Shown here piece after piece: positions 33,408 through 42,233 of a stretch of 64,000 nucleotides of DNA. Numbering within the stretch: position 1 is the first letter of the stretch; every line of letters starts with the position of its first letter. The notes beneath the pieces were generated by a model, which was given only the letters and a program-made list of their open reading frames with translations, made no database searches and was not told the DNA's origin. Source of the DNA: Streptomyces sennicomposti (GTDB taxonomy: Bacteria; Actinomycetota; Actinomycetes; Streptomycetales; Streptomycetaceae); contig NZ_JAIOAB010000016.1 in the NCBI RefSeq assembly GCF_019890635.1, forward strand, positions 56,366 through 120,365, given 5' to 3'. Made by a program: the position numbers and the translations under genes.

Positions 33408-33941
33408 GTGGGGAGCGGAGTGGGGGAGGCGCCGTTGCGGATCCGCGGGAAGCAGCCCGACGTACCGGCCCCGGACAGCCCGTGGAGCGAGATCGTGCCC
33501 GGGCTGTGGATGGGCGGGCACGAGGTGCGCAGCCGTGCCGGGCAGCGGGAGACCGTCGTCGTGCACGACGAGTTCGATCTCGTGCAGACCCTGCTCAGGC
33601 TGCCGGGGCACGGCCCCGACCCGGGCGTCGAGCACCAGGTGTGGCCGATTCCCGACGGTCCGCTGGACGGGACGCAGCTGGCCGGGGTGATCCGGCTGGC
33701 CGAGGCCGCGGGCGACGCGCTGGACGCGGGGCGGCGGGTCCTGGTCCGCTGCTGGTCCGGCTACAACCGCTCCGGGCTGGTCGTGGCGCACGCCCTGGTG
33801 CGCCGGGGGTGCTCCGCCGACGAGGCGATCGGGCTGATCCGCGCCCGCCGCTCCCCCTGGGCGCTGCACAACGAGCTGTTCGTGGACTATCTGCGGGCGG
33901 GTCTCGTCACGGTCCGGTTGCTGGAGGAACTGGCCGAATAA
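33408..33941 (+). CDS. Dual-specificity-like protein phosphatase
   Basis: 177 residues. The active-site P-loop is LVRCWSGYNRSGL, fitting C-x5-R-S of cysteine phosphatases, although the residue before Cys is Arg rather than the usual His. A general-acid Asp is present in VWPIPDGPLDG. The following helix and FVDYLRAGL complete a small DSP fold. The substrate is unknown. The GTG at 33408 has GAGGAG only two bases away; the GTG at 33420 is an alternative with GGGGAG. The gene stands alone between divergent and tandem neighbours. Confidence 0.8.
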   Translation: MGSGVGEAPLRIRGKQPDVPAPDSPWSEIVPGLWMGGHEVRSRAGQRETVVVHDEFDLVQTLLRLPGHGPDPGVEHQVWPIPDGPLDGTQLAGVIRLAEAAGDALDAGRRVLVRCWSGYNRSGLVVAHALVRRGCSADEAIGLIRARRSPWALHNELFVDYLRAGLVTVRLLEELAE

Positions 33942-34158
33942 TCGTTTCGTCTTCCTGCGTACGCTGCATGGGGCGGCGAAGACGGCGCCTCCCACACAAA
34001 AAGGACTTCCGTACGAATAAGGTGTACGCGCCCCGCCCCCCGGCGTACGCGTCCCGACCCCCCGGACGTGCGCGCCGCACCCCTCGCGGTGTACGCGCCC
34101 GCCCGCCCCGCCGCCCGTCACCCCCGTCTCACCCCCCGTCGCCCCTCGGAGAGCAGTC

Positions 34159-35040
34159 ATCCGCAGTCGCCGTCCCGCCCTGGTCACCGCCCTCGTCGCC
34201 CTGCTGCTGGGCACGGCGGCGGCGTGCGGCGACGCGGGCGGCCTGGAGTCGGCCGGCGGCACGCCGACCGCGATCAGCCCCGCCCGGCTCTGGCCCACGC
34301 TGCGGCCCGCCGCCAGCCCGGCCTGGCCCTACGACGAGGTCCAGATCGAGACGGTGAAGGGGATCACGGCCCCCGGGAACGACATCCACAAGGTCGATCC
34401 GGTGGCCGTCGTACGGGCCGAGGTCGCCGCGCACCCGGCCGACTACACCGCCGCCAAGGCCCCCTACCGCGAGGCCGCGACCCGGCTGGCGGACTGCGGC
34501 AAGGCCGGGGACGCGGGGCGGCGGTGCCCGGTCATGAAGCCGTACTTCCGCGATCTGACCGGGGACGGGCGCGACGACATGACGCTCGGCTTCCGGCTGT
34601 ACCCCACCAACCAGACCGCCGTCCGCGTCTACACCTTCGAGGGCTCCAAGCTCGTCCAGGTGTTCGCCAACGACGACGCGGTCATCGGCGTGGAGCTGGC
34701 CGGACGGGCGGTGATCATCCGCTCGCCGGCCGGGATCGCCGGATACGAGTACCGCACCACCTGGTCCTGGGACGCGGACCAGCGGGCGATGGTGTTCTCC
34801 CGCGACGAGTTCCTGCGCACCGGGCGGCGCAAGCCCACCCGGGCGCACACCCCGGCGGCCACCGCCACGCCCTCGCCGGTCCCCCGCCCGACGCCGACCC
34901 CGACCCCCGACCTCACGCCCTCCGGTCCGACGCCTCCGGGCGCGCCGGGCGCGTCGGCGGGCGCCTCGGGCGCGTCGGGCGCGTCGGGTGCCTCGGGCGC
35001 GTCGGGCGCGTCGGGTGTCTTCGCCGAGAGCGCCGAATGA
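34159..35040 (+). CDS. Putative lipoprotein upstream of a histidine kinase; no standard start codon
   Basis: About 293 residues. The N-terminus is IRSRRPALVTALVALLLGT with lipobox GTAAAC just after, so the mature protein would be lipidated on Cys outside the membrane. The body (DLTGDGRDDMTLGFRLYPTN, TWSWDADQRAMVFSRDEFLR) is followed by a Pro/Thr then Gly-Ala-Ser (GASGASG) tail. No ATG, GTG or TTG lies in frame before the signal sequence, but GGAGAG sits 5 bases ahead of an ATC at 34159, a possible non-standard start; the first ATG (34354) would remove the signal peptide. The stop overlaps the kinase start (ATGA). A CseA-like role, modulating the kinase from outside, is inference. Confidence 0.7.
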   Translation: MRSRRPALVTALVALLLGTAAACGDAGGLESAGGTPTAISPARLWPTLRPAASPAWPYDEVQIETVKGITAPGNDIHKVDPVAVVRAEVAAHPADYTAAKAPYREAATRLADCGKAGDAGRRCPVMKPYFRDLTGDGRDDMTLGFRLYPTNQTAVRVYTFEGSKLVQVFANDDAVIGVELAGRAVIIRSPAGIAGYEYRTTWSWDADQRAMVFSRDEFLRTGRRKPTRAHTPAATATPSPVPRPTPTPTPDLTPSGPTPPGAPGASAGASGASGASGASGASGASGVFAESAE

Positions 35041-36332
35041 GGGTCCCGCTGCCCGGGTGGACCGGGACCCTCGCCATGAAGGCCGCGGCCTTCATCACGG
35101 TGATGTGCTGCGCGCTCGCCGCGCTGCTCGGCATCCTCGTGCACGTCTCGGTGACCGACCAGACCGTCGGCCAGGCCCGTACGCTCGCGCTGTCCCGGCT
35201 GAAGGACGCGACGAACGCGTTCGAGAACGGCGACACCCTGCTGCCGGGTGCGGGCGTGGACCCGCCGGGGCTGCCCGAACCGCTGCGCCGGCTGGCCGCG
35301 CGGGGGCAGCGCGGCACGATGGTCGGCCGGCACCACGGGCGGCCCACCATGTGGGCGGCCGGGCCCGCCGACCACGGCCGGACGCTCGCCGTCGAGGTCG
35401 ACTACTCGCAGCAGGCCCGCACCATCGCCGGCCTCGACGGGGCCATCCTGTGGTCCTCGCTGCTGGCGATCGGGGCGACGCTGCTGGTCGGCGCGTTCGC
35501 GGTGACCCGGGTGACGCGGCGGCTGCACGCCACGGCGCGGGTGGCCCGGCGGATCACCGCGGGCGACCTGGACGCCCGCGTCGACGATCCCCTGACCCGG
35601 GACCGGTCCCGTCCGCAGGACGAGGTGGCCGCGGTCGCCGCCGCGCTGGACTCGATGGCGTCCTCGTTGCAGAGCAAGCTGCTGGCCGAGCAGCGGTTCA
35701 CCGCGGACGTGGCGCACGAGCTGCGCACTCCGTTGACCGGGCTGCACGCGGCGGCCGAGCTGCTGCCGCCGGGCCGCCCGACCGAGCTGGTGCGCGACCG
35801 GGTGGCCGCGCTGCGCACCCTCACCGAGGACCTGCTGGAGATCTCCCGCCTGGACACCGGGCGGGAACGGCTCGACCTGGACGCCGAGCACCTGAGCACG
35901 GTGGCGGAACGGGTGGTGCGCGCGGCGGGCAGCGGCGGTGCGGGGGACGGCGCGCGGGTCGAGGTGGTGCGGGACGTGTATGTGGAGACCGACCGGCGGC
36001 GGCTGGAGCGGGTGCTCGGCAACCTCGTGGCCAACGCGCTGCGGCACGGGCGGGCGCCGGTGGTGCTGACCGTGGACGGGCCGGTGGTCAGCGTGCGCGA
36101 CCACGGCGACGGCTATCCGGAGTACCTGCTCGCGCACGGACCGCAGCGGTTCCGCACCGAGGGCGGCGCGACCGGGCACGGGCTGGGGCTGACCATCGCA
36201 CTGGGCCAGGCCGAGGTGCTGGGCGCCCGCCTGGACTTCGCCAACGCGCCGGACGGCGGGGCGATCGCGACCCTGACGCTGCCGCAGCGCCCGCCGAGCG
36301 GCGGGACGCCGGAGGACGCGGGTCCTCGCTGA
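35037..36332 (+). CDS. Membrane sensor histidine kinase
   Basis: 431 residues. TM1 is about 17-38 (FITVMCCALAALLGILVHVS), an extracytoplasmic sensor region of about 90 residues follows, and TM2 is at about 137-155 (LLAIGATLLVGAFAV). A HAMP segment (TRRLHATARVARRITAGDLD) leads to the H box with phospho-acceptor H227 in DVAHELRTPLTGLHA. The N box is VLGNLVANALRHG, the G1 box VSVRDHGDGY and G2 GHGLGLTIA; the F box is shortened (QRFRTEGG). It starts inside the stop codon of the lipoprotein gene. No response regulator is adjacent, so the partner must be elsewhere. Confidence 0.9.
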   Translation: MRVPLPGWTGTLAMKAAAFITVMCCALAALLGILVHVSVTDQTVGQARTLALSRLKDATNAFENGDTLLPGAGVDPPGLPEPLRRLAARGQRGTMVGRHHGRPTMWAAGPADHGRTLAVEVDYSQQARTIAGLDGAILWSSLLAIGATLLVGAFAVTRVTRRLHATARVARRITAGDLDARVDDPLTRDRSRPQDEVAAVAAALDSMASSLQSKLLAEQRFTADVAHELRTPLTGLHAAAELLPPGRPTELVRDRVAALRTLTEDLLEISRLDTGRERLDLDAEHLSTVAERVVRAAGSGGAGDGARVEVVRDVYVETDRRRLERVLGNLVANALRHGRAPVVLTVDGPVVSVRDHGDGYPEYLLAHGPQRFRTEGGATGHGLGLTIALGQAEVLGARLDFANAPDGGAIATLTLPQRPPSGGTPEDAGPR

Positions 36333-36955
36333 TCCGTCCCACGGGGGTGACGGATGGGGGCGCGGGTCCTCGCTGACCCGTCCTGCGGGGGTGACGGATG
36401 AGGGCGCGGGGCCTCGCTGACCCGCCTGCGGGGGTGACGGGCGAGGGTCGGGGTCCTCGCTGACCCGTCCTGCGGGGGTGACGGATGAGGGCGCGGGGCC
36501 TCGCTGGTCCATCCTGCGGGGGTGACGGACGGGGGCGGGGGCCTCGCTGGTCCGCCGCTCGGACAGGTGGCGGCCGGGGGCGCGGGGCCCCGCTGGTCCG
36601 TCCCACGGGGGTGACGGACGGGGGCGCGGGGCCTCGCTGACCCGCCTGCCGGGGGGGTGGCGGCCGGGGATGCTGGTTCTCGCTGATTCCGCCTGCGGCG
36701 GTGGCGGCCGGGGCTGCGGGGCCTCGCCGGCCCGCCCCACGGGGGACGACCGGGGACGCCGACTCTCGCTGACCCGCCCTACGGCAGCGGCGGCCAAGGG
36801 CGCAGGTCCTCGCCGGCCCGCCCCGCGAGGGTGACGGCTGAGGCGCGGGGCCTCTCCGGCCCGCCCCACGGGGGACGGCCGGGGAAGCCGACTCCCGCTG
36901 ATCCGCCCTGCGGCGGTGGCGGCCGAGGGCGCGGGGCCCCGGCGGCTTTTCCTTT
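36316..36955. repeat. Tandem repeat array, about 14 units of 43-45 bp
   Basis: Units follow the pattern GCGGGG-CCTCGCTGACCCG-(TC)CTGCGGGGGTGACGG-(AC)GG. The first copies, nearest the kinase gene, are most alike; later copies diverge. The period is not a multiple of three, and no frame shows conserved protein, so the array is non-coding. Each unit contains CGGG...CCCG complementarity and could form a small hairpin. The first unit overlaps the last codons of the kinase gene. Confidence 0.85.
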
Positions 36956-37117
36956 CTCCGTCACTCTCCTGACGGGCCCCTGACGCCTCCTCACGTGGGG
37001 ACGCGCGGCCCCGTCGGCGCTGTGCGGCGGGTATCGCGGGGGTGACGCTCCTAATGTGGCGGTTAGTCAGATTCGTCCGCCTACGGCGGGCTTCGCCACC
37101 TCAGGTGGAGGTTCTTC
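36956..37117. promoter_or_regulatory. Region upstream of the SH3-domain gene
   Basis: After the array, CTTTTCCTTTCTCC is less GC-rich and a GTGGGGACGCG run follows. GGAGG lies six bases before the ATG at 37118. No clear -35/-10 pair is assigned. Confidence 0.4.
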
Positions 37118-37729
37118 ATGTACCTGCGTTCCCCCCTCACCCGGCTGGCCGTGGCGGCGGCGGCCGGCGCCCTGGCGGCCGCGGCGGCCGTCGTGCCCGC
37201 CGTCGCCGACGACGGCCGGGGCGGCGCCCCGGGTCCCGCCCCGGCCAGCGGCCCGGTCGGCGGCAAGGCCACGCCGAGCGCGAGCAGCACCCCCGCCGCA
37301 CCGGCGGCCTCAGCCGCACCGGCCGACGCCGACAAGGGCTCCGCCACTCCCGGCAAGACCGACGCGAACACGGGTTCGCAGAGCGCGGCGGCGAGCCCGC
37401 AGGCCGCCGCCCCCGCCACTCCCTCCGCCTCCGCGAGCCCCGCCGCTCCCGCGGCCCCCGCCGCCTCCGCCGATCCCGCCTCGACCGGCACCCGCTTCTA
37501 CCGGGGTCGCGTCACCGCCCGCGGCGGCCTCGCCCTGCACTCCCGCCCGGACCGGGGCAGCCAGGTGCTGCGGGTCGCACGGCAGGGCGAGGACGTCTGG
37601 ATCTACTGCAAGACGCCCGGCCAGAACGTGCAGGGCAACAACCTCTGGTACCTGCTCGCGGACGGCACCTGGGCGTGGGGCGCGGCCCGCTACATCGACA
37701 ACATCGGGCCCGCGCCGCGCTGGTGCTGA
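37118..37729 (+). CDS. Secreted protein with C-terminal SH3-like domain
   Basis: 203 residues. The signal peptide is basic MYLRSPLTRLAV followed by a hydrophobic Ala run with a likely AxA cleavage after PAVA (about residue 30). Residues 31-125 are Ala/Pro/Ser-rich and probably disordered, a wall-spanning linker. Residues 126-203 resemble a bacterial SH3 domain: RVTARGGLALHSRPDRGSQV, VWIYCKTPGQNVQGNNLWYL, and TWAWGAARYIDNIG. Two cysteines (WIYCK and the final C) could pair. Such domains usually bind cell-wall peptides. It is followed 43 bp later by the SEDS gene, possibly an operon with cell-wall enzymes. Confidence 0.85.
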   Translation: MYLRSPLTRLAVAAAAGALAAAAAVVPAVADDGRGGAPGPAPASGPVGGKATPSASSTPAAPAASAAPADADKGSATPGKTDANTGSQSAAASPQAAAPATPSASASPAAPAAPAASADPASTGTRFYRGRVTARGGLALHSRPDRGSQVLRVARQGEDVWIYCKTPGQNVQGNNLWYLLADGTWAWGAARYIDNIGPAPRWC

Positions 37730-37772
37730 CCCACGCGACGGGCGGGGCGGCCGCTTCCGGCAGGTCCCGGCC

Positions 37773-39725
37773 ATGACCGGGGCCGGACCCACCGGAGCCG
37801 CCGGCCCGGCCGGGCTGCCTGGGGCCGCCGGAGCCCCCGGCCCCACCGAACCGGCCGACCCGGCCCGCCCGACCGACCCGGCCCGCTCAACCGCCTCGAC
37901 CGACCCGGCCCGCTCAACCGCCTCGACCGACCCGGCCCGCTCGACCGGCTCGGCCCGCTCGACCGGCTCGGCCCGCTCGACCGGCTCGACCGGCGCGACC
38001 CGCTCGACCGGTTCGACCGGTTCGACCGGTTCGGCCGAGGCGCCCGGGGCTGCCGGACACGCAGGCCCCACCGGCCCGAGCGGCAGGTCCGGCCCCGCCG
38101 GCACGCCCGGAACCCCAGGAACCCCCGGGCCCACCAGCCCCACCGGCCCGACCGGCCCGACCCGGACGCCAGGCGCCCCCAGGACAACCGGACCCACGGG
38201 CCTGGCTCAGACGCCAGGGACCCCCAGGACAACCGGCCCCGCCGGCACTTCCACGCCGTCCCGCACCTCCACGCCGTCCAACACCCCCGCCCCCTCCAAC
38301 ACCCCCACGCCGTCCGGCGCCCCCCGGGCCGCCACGCCCGTGCCGGCCGCCGCGGTCATCGCGGTCACTGCGGCCGTCCCCGCGGACGCCGCTCGCCCCG
38401 CCCCGGCGGTCGCCGCCCTGCTCCCCCGGCGGCGCGGGGTCGAACTCGCCCTGATCGTCGTCGCCGTCCTGCTGTCCGTGTACGGCTACTGCGCCGTCGG
38501 CCTGGCGAAGTACGGCGCCCTCCCGCCCGGCGCCGCCGGCTACGGCGCCGGGCTCGGCGTGCTCGCGCTGCTCGCGCACGGCGCGGTGCGGCTGCGGGCG
38601 CCGTACGCCGACCCGCTCCTGCTGCCGATCGGCGTGCTGCTCAACGGCCTCGGCCTGGTGCTGATCTACCGGCTCGACCTGGAGACGCCGGGCGAGCGGG
38701 CCGCGCCGGCGCAGCTGGTGTGGTCCACGCTGGGGGTCGCCCTGTTCATCCTGGTGGTGCTGGTCCTGCGCGACCACCGCTGGCTGCAGCGCTACTCCTA
38801 CGTCTGCGTCGTCGCCGCGCTCGCCCTGCTCACGCTGCCCATCCTCTTCCCGCCCGTCAACGGCGCCCGGATCTGGGTGCGCTTCGGGGCGTTCTCCATC
38901 CAGCCGGGCGAGTTCGCCAAGGTGCTGCTCGCGGTGTTCTTCGCCGCGTACCTGGCCGCGAACCGCAGCGCGCTGGCGTACACCGGGCGCCGGGTGTGGC
39001 GGCTCCAGCTGCCCACCGGGCGGGTGCTCGGGCCGGTCGCCGCGATCTGGCTGCTGAGCGTCGGGGTGCTGGTGCTGGAACGGGACCTCGGGACCTCGCT
39101 GCTGTTCTTCGGGCTGTTCGTCGTCCTGCTGTACGTGGCCACCGGGCGCACCGGCTGGATCGCGGTCGGGCTGCTGCTCGCGGTGGCCGGCGCGGTCGGC
39201 GTGGGGCGGCTGGAGCCGCATGTGCACGGCCGGGTGCAGGAGTGGCTGCACCCGTTCGCGACGATCGAGGCGGGGCAGGGGCCCGGCCAGGTCGCGCAGT
39301 CGCTGTTCTCGTTCGCGGCCGGCGGGCTGCTCGGCGCGGGGCTGGGGGCGGGGCACTCGATCCTGGTCGGCTTCGCCGCCAAGTCCGACTTCATCCTGGC
39401 CACCGCCGGTGAGGAACTGGGGCTGGCCGGGCTGTCGGCGGTGTTCCTGCTGTACGCGCTGCTGGTCGAGCGCGGCTACCGGGCGGGCCTCGCGCTGCGC
39501 GACCCGTTCGGGCGGCTGCTGGCGGTCGGGCTCGCCTCGCTGCTGGCGCTCCAGGTGTTCGTGATCGCGGGCGGGGTGACCGGGCTGATCCCGCTGACCG
39601 GCATGGCGATGCCGTTCCTCGCGCAGGGCGGTTCCTCGGTCGTCACCAACTGGGCGATCGTCGCCCTGCTGATCCGGGTCAGCCATGTGGCCCGCCGCCA
39701 GTACGACGGGACGGCGCCGCCGTGA
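37773..39725 (+). CDS. SEDS-family peptidoglycan polymerase (FtsW/RodA/SpoVE) with long low-complexity N-terminus
   Basis: 650 residues, about 200 more than usual. Residues 1-215 are collagen-like and repetitive (GPTGPSGRSGPAGTPGTPG, repeated STDPARSTAS and ARSTGS), probably cytoplasmic and disordered. From about 225 a multi-pass SEDS core follows, with GARIWVRFGAFSIQPGEFAK, LERDLGTSLLFFGLFVV, ILATAGEELGLAG, LIPLTGMAMPFLAQGGSS and NWAIVALL. RodA/FtsW proteins polymerise lipid II glycan chains with a class B PBP, encoded 70 bp downstream. The frame is open further upstream, but the ATG at 37773 is the first after the SH3 gene. Confidence 0.9.
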   Translation: MTGAGPTGAAGPAGLPGAAGAPGPTEPADPARPTDPARSTASTDPARSTASTDPARSTGSARSTGSARSTGSTGATRSTGSTGSTGSAEAPGAAGHAGPTGPSGRSGPAGTPGTPGTPGPTSPTGPTGPTRTPGAPRTTGPTGLAQTPGTPRTTGPAGTSTPSRTSTPSNTPAPSNTPTPSGAPRAATPVPAAAVIAVTAAVPADAARPAPAVAALLPRRRGVELALIVVAVLLSVYGYCAVGLAKYGALPPGAAGYGAGLGVLALLAHGAVRLRAPYADPLLLPIGVLLNGLGLVLIYRLDLETPGERAAPAQLVWSTLGVALFILVVLVLRDHRWLQRYSYVCVVAALALLTLPILFPPVNGARIWVRFGAFSIQPGEFAKVLLAVFFAAYLAANRSALAYTGRRVWRLQLPTGRVLGPVAAIWLLSVGVLVLERDLGTSLLFFGLFVVLLYVATGRTGWIAVGLLLAVAGAVGVGRLEPHVHGRVQEWLHPFATIEAGQGPGQVAQSLFSFAAGGLLGAGLGAGHSILVGFAAKSDFILATAGEELGLAGLSAVFLLYALLVERGYRAGLALRDPFGRLLAVGLASLLALQVFVIAGGVTGLIPLTGMAMPFLAQGGSSVVTNWAIVALLIRVSHVARRQYDGTAPP

Positions 39726-39795
39726 GCCGCCGTACGGAGGCGGGGCGGGGGCGGGGCGGCGCGGGCGTGGACCGGACGGGTGGGGGGTGGTCACG

Positions 39796-41265
39796 GTGAC
39801 CCGGTGCATTCGGCATGCCGCCGGTTTCTGTGTGCTGCTGCTGGTCGCGCTGCTGGTCCACACCGCCTGGCTCCAGCTCGTCCTGAGCCCGTCCTACGGC
39901 GGCAACCCGGCCAACCGCCGCCCCGCCATCGCCCGTTACGAGCAGCCGCGCGGCCAGATCCTCGTCGGCGGCCGGCCGGTGACCGGCTCCCGGGACACCG
40001 GCGAGCAACTGCGCTACGAACGCACCTACGCCGACGGCCCGTTGTACGCGCCCGTCACCGGCTTCGCCTCGCAGCGCTACGGCACGACGTTCCTGGAGCA
40101 CGCCGAGGACCAGGTGCTGTCGGGCACCGATCCGATGCTGGCGGGGTTCCGGCCGTGGAACGACTTCACCCGCGCGCAGGCGCCCGGCGGCAACGTCGTG
40201 ACGACCCTGAACGCGGCGGCGCAGCGGGCCGCGTTCGACGGGCTGGGCGCGCGCAAGGGCGCGGTCGCGGCGATCGAGCCGGCCACCGGCCGCATCCTCG
40301 CCCTGGTGTCCACGCCCTCGTACGACCCGGCGGAGCTGTCCGGCAACGGCCCTGCGGTCGCGGCGGCCTGGGCGCGGCTGAACGACGATCCCGAGCAGCC
40401 GATGCTCAACCGGGCGGTACGCCAGACGTATCCGCCGGGCTCGACCTTCAAGGTCGTCACCGCGGCGGCGGCGCTGGACGCGGGGCTGGTGAGCGACCTC
40501 GACGCGCCGACCGACTCGCCGGACCCGTACCCGCTGCCCGGCAGCACCGCGCGCCTGGTCAACGAAGGCGAGGGCTGCGAGAACGCGCCCCTGCGCTACG
40601 CCTTCGAGTTCTCCTGCAACACGGTGTTCGCGAAGCTCGGCGTGGACGTGGGCGCCGACGCCATGCGGACGGCGGCGCGGGGCTTCGGCTTCGACGACGA
40701 GGAACTGCGCATCCCGTTCTCGGTGACGCCGAGCACGTTCGACGCGCCGGCCGACCGGGCGCAGCGGGCGCTGTCCTCGATCGGGCAGTTCAACACGCGG
40801 GCCACGCCGTTGCAGATGGCCATGGTCGCGGCGGCGGTCGCCGACGGCGGGCAGCTACGGGCGCCGTATCTGGTGGAGCGGACCACGCGCAGCGGCGGCG
40901 CCACGGTGTCGGCGGCCGGTTCGCGGCCGGTACGGCAGGTGATGCGGCCGACGACGGCCGAGCGGCTGCGGGAGCTGATGTGCGGTGTGGTGGAGGAGGG
41001 CACCGGCCGCAACGCCGCGATCCCGGGGGCCGTGGTCGGCGGCAAGACGGGGACCGCGCAGCACGGCGTGGGCAACCGGGGCACGCCGTACGCCTGGTTC
41101 GTCTCCTGGGCGCAGGGCGACCAGGACCTCGCTCCCCGGGTGGCGGTCGCGGTGGTGGTGGAGGACGCGTCGGCGCGGCGCGGGGACATCAGCGGGGGCG
41201 GGACGGCGGCGCCGATCGCCAAGGCGGTGATGGAGGCGGTGCTGCATTCGCCTCCGGCGGCGTGA
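39796..41265 (+). CDS. Class B penicillin-binding protein (transpeptidase)
   Basis: 489 residues. The single N-terminal membrane anchor is HAAGFCVLLLVALLVHTAW; the catalytic domain is outside the cell. Transpeptidase motifs are in order: SxxK in TYPPGSTFKVV, SxN in FEFSCNTVFAK and KTG in VVGGKTGTAQHG. The N-terminal pedestal is short, typical of actinobacterial PbpA-like proteins. It works with the preceding SEDS protein to build peptidoglycan. The start is the GTG at 39796, with GGGGGG about nine bases upstream; the GTG at 39787 is also possible. The gene converges with the diiron protein gene, leaving 42 bp between stops. Confidence 0.92.
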   Translation: MTRCIRHAAGFCVLLLVALLVHTAWLQLVLSPSYGGNPANRRPAIARYEQPRGQILVGGRPVTGSRDTGEQLRYERTYADGPLYAPVTGFASQRYGTTFLEHAEDQVLSGTDPMLAGFRPWNDFTRAQAPGGNVVTTLNAAAQRAAFDGLGARKGAVAAIEPATGRILALVSTPSYDPAELSGNGPAVAAAWARLNDDPEQPMLNRAVRQTYPPGSTFKVVTAAAALDAGLVSDLDAPTDSPDPYPLPGSTARLVNEGEGCENAPLRYAFEFSCNTVFAKLGVDVGADAMRTAARGFGFDDEELRIPFSVTPSTFDAPADRAQRALSSIGQFNTRATPLQMAMVAAAVADGGQLRAPYLVERTTRSGGATVSAAGSRPVRQVMRPTTAERLRELMCGVVEEGTGRNAAIPGAVVGGKTGTAQHGVGNRGTPYAWFVSWAQGDQDLAPRVAVAVVVEDASARRGDISGGGTAAPIAKAVMEAVLHSPPAA

Positions 41266-41307
41266 GGGCGGGGCTGTGGACACGGCGCGCTGTCACGCGG
41301 GGGGAGG

Positions 41308-42081
41308 TCAGGCGTCCGGTGTCCGGCCTGTTTCGATCGTCTGTTCCACCTCGGCCGCCCGCTCCCGTTCCTCCGTTGCGAATCGCTCCGCGTCCAGGCG
41401 TTCGGCCACTTCCTCGTGCCGGGCCTCGTCCTGCATGACGTAGGCGAGGATCTGCCGGGGCAGCGGCTTGTGCGTGGTGTCGCGGATCATGCCGAAGGCG
41501 GCCAGCGCCAGGCCCTCGATGAGCACCTGCATGCCCAGGTACGGCATGTCCCAGCGGCTGTCGCGCAGGGTGTCCCCGAGCAGCGACCGGAGGTTGTCGT
41601 CGATCGGGTAGACCAGCCCGATCTTCTCGTGCAGGAAGCGGGCGTAGATCTCGGCGTGCCGGGCCTCGTCCATCGTCTGGGTCGCCGAGTAGAACTTGGC
41701 GTCCAGGTCGGGGGCGCACTCCACGATGCGCGCCGCGCAGATCATCGCGCCCTGCTCGCCGTGCAGGAACTGGCTGAACTGCCAGGAGGCGAAGTGCCGG
41801 CGCAGCTCGCCCTTGTCGCGGTCGGTCATCCTGGACCAGTACGGCGTGCCGTGGAGGATCATCGCCTCCTCGGGGGTGCCGAGGGGGTCGTACGGGTCGA
41901 CCTCCAGGTCCCAGTCGATACGTTTCCGCCCGTCCCACTGCTTGTCCTTGCCCTTCTGGTAGAGGGCCAGCAGCCGGTCGCGGCCGTCGTCGTACTCCCA
42001 GGCGAAGCGGGCCGCGCCGGTCGCGGGGACCTGCCAGTGCGGCTCGCCCGGGCCTTTGGCGTACAGGTCGTGGGTCGCCAT
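41308..42081 (-). CDS. Ferritin-like diiron protein
   Basis: 257 residues. Diiron ligands are visible as paired motifs: E in FLHGEQGAMIC, DEARHAEIYARF and, near the end, MQDEARHEEVAER, making a four-helix carboxylate-bridged site. It is longer than ferritin and closer to ribonucleotide-reductase R2-like oxidases or DUF455-like proteins; substrate unknown. The frame extends to 42117, but MATHDLYAKGPGEPHWQV at 42081 is the better start. It is divergent from a second diiron gene (AurF type) across 152 bp, suggesting joint expression. Confidence 0.82.
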   Translation of the reverse strand: MATHDLYAKGPGEPHWQVPATGAARFAWEYDDGRDRLLALYQKGKDKQWDGRKRIDWDLEVDPYDPLGTPEEAMILHGTPYWSRMTDRDKGELRRHFASWQFSQFLHGEQGAMICAARIVECAPDLDAKFYSATQTMDEARHAEIYARFLHEKIGLVYPIDDNLRSLLGDTLRDSRWDMPYLGMQVLIEGLALAAFGMIRDTTHKPLPRQILAYVMQDEARHEEVAERLDAERFATEERERAAEVEQTIETGRTPDA

Positions 42082-42233
42082 ACTCCGCAGGCTCACACGG
42101 GACCGCCCGGTCAACAAGTCGTGCCGGAGGGATTGACGGTCTTGCTGACGGGCAGTCTCATAAGAGGCGTGAACCTGACCGCCGGGTAACGAGCCGATCC
42201 GGCCACACTCCCGTACGACGAGGTGGGACGCCC
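42082..42233. promoter_or_regulatory. Divergent promoter region of the two diiron genes
   Basis: TTGACG (42133-42138) is followed 18-19 bp later by CTCATAA (42157-42163), a possible rightward promoter for the AurF-like gene. The leftward promoter is not obvious. Confidence 0.35.

Noticed and set aside
34629..36869. 746-residue minus-strand frame through the tandem repeat array
   Set aside because: Apparent protein repeats arise from the 44-bp DNA array; the period is not a multiple of three and the frame is antisense to the kinase.
36316..36955. CRISPR array
   Set aside because: Repeats are contiguous and diverge gradually, with no unique spacers and no cas genes nearby.
37056..37772. N-terminal extension of the SEDS gene across the SH3 gene
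   Set aside because: This frame is a shadow of the SH3-domain gene; the first start after that gene is 37773.
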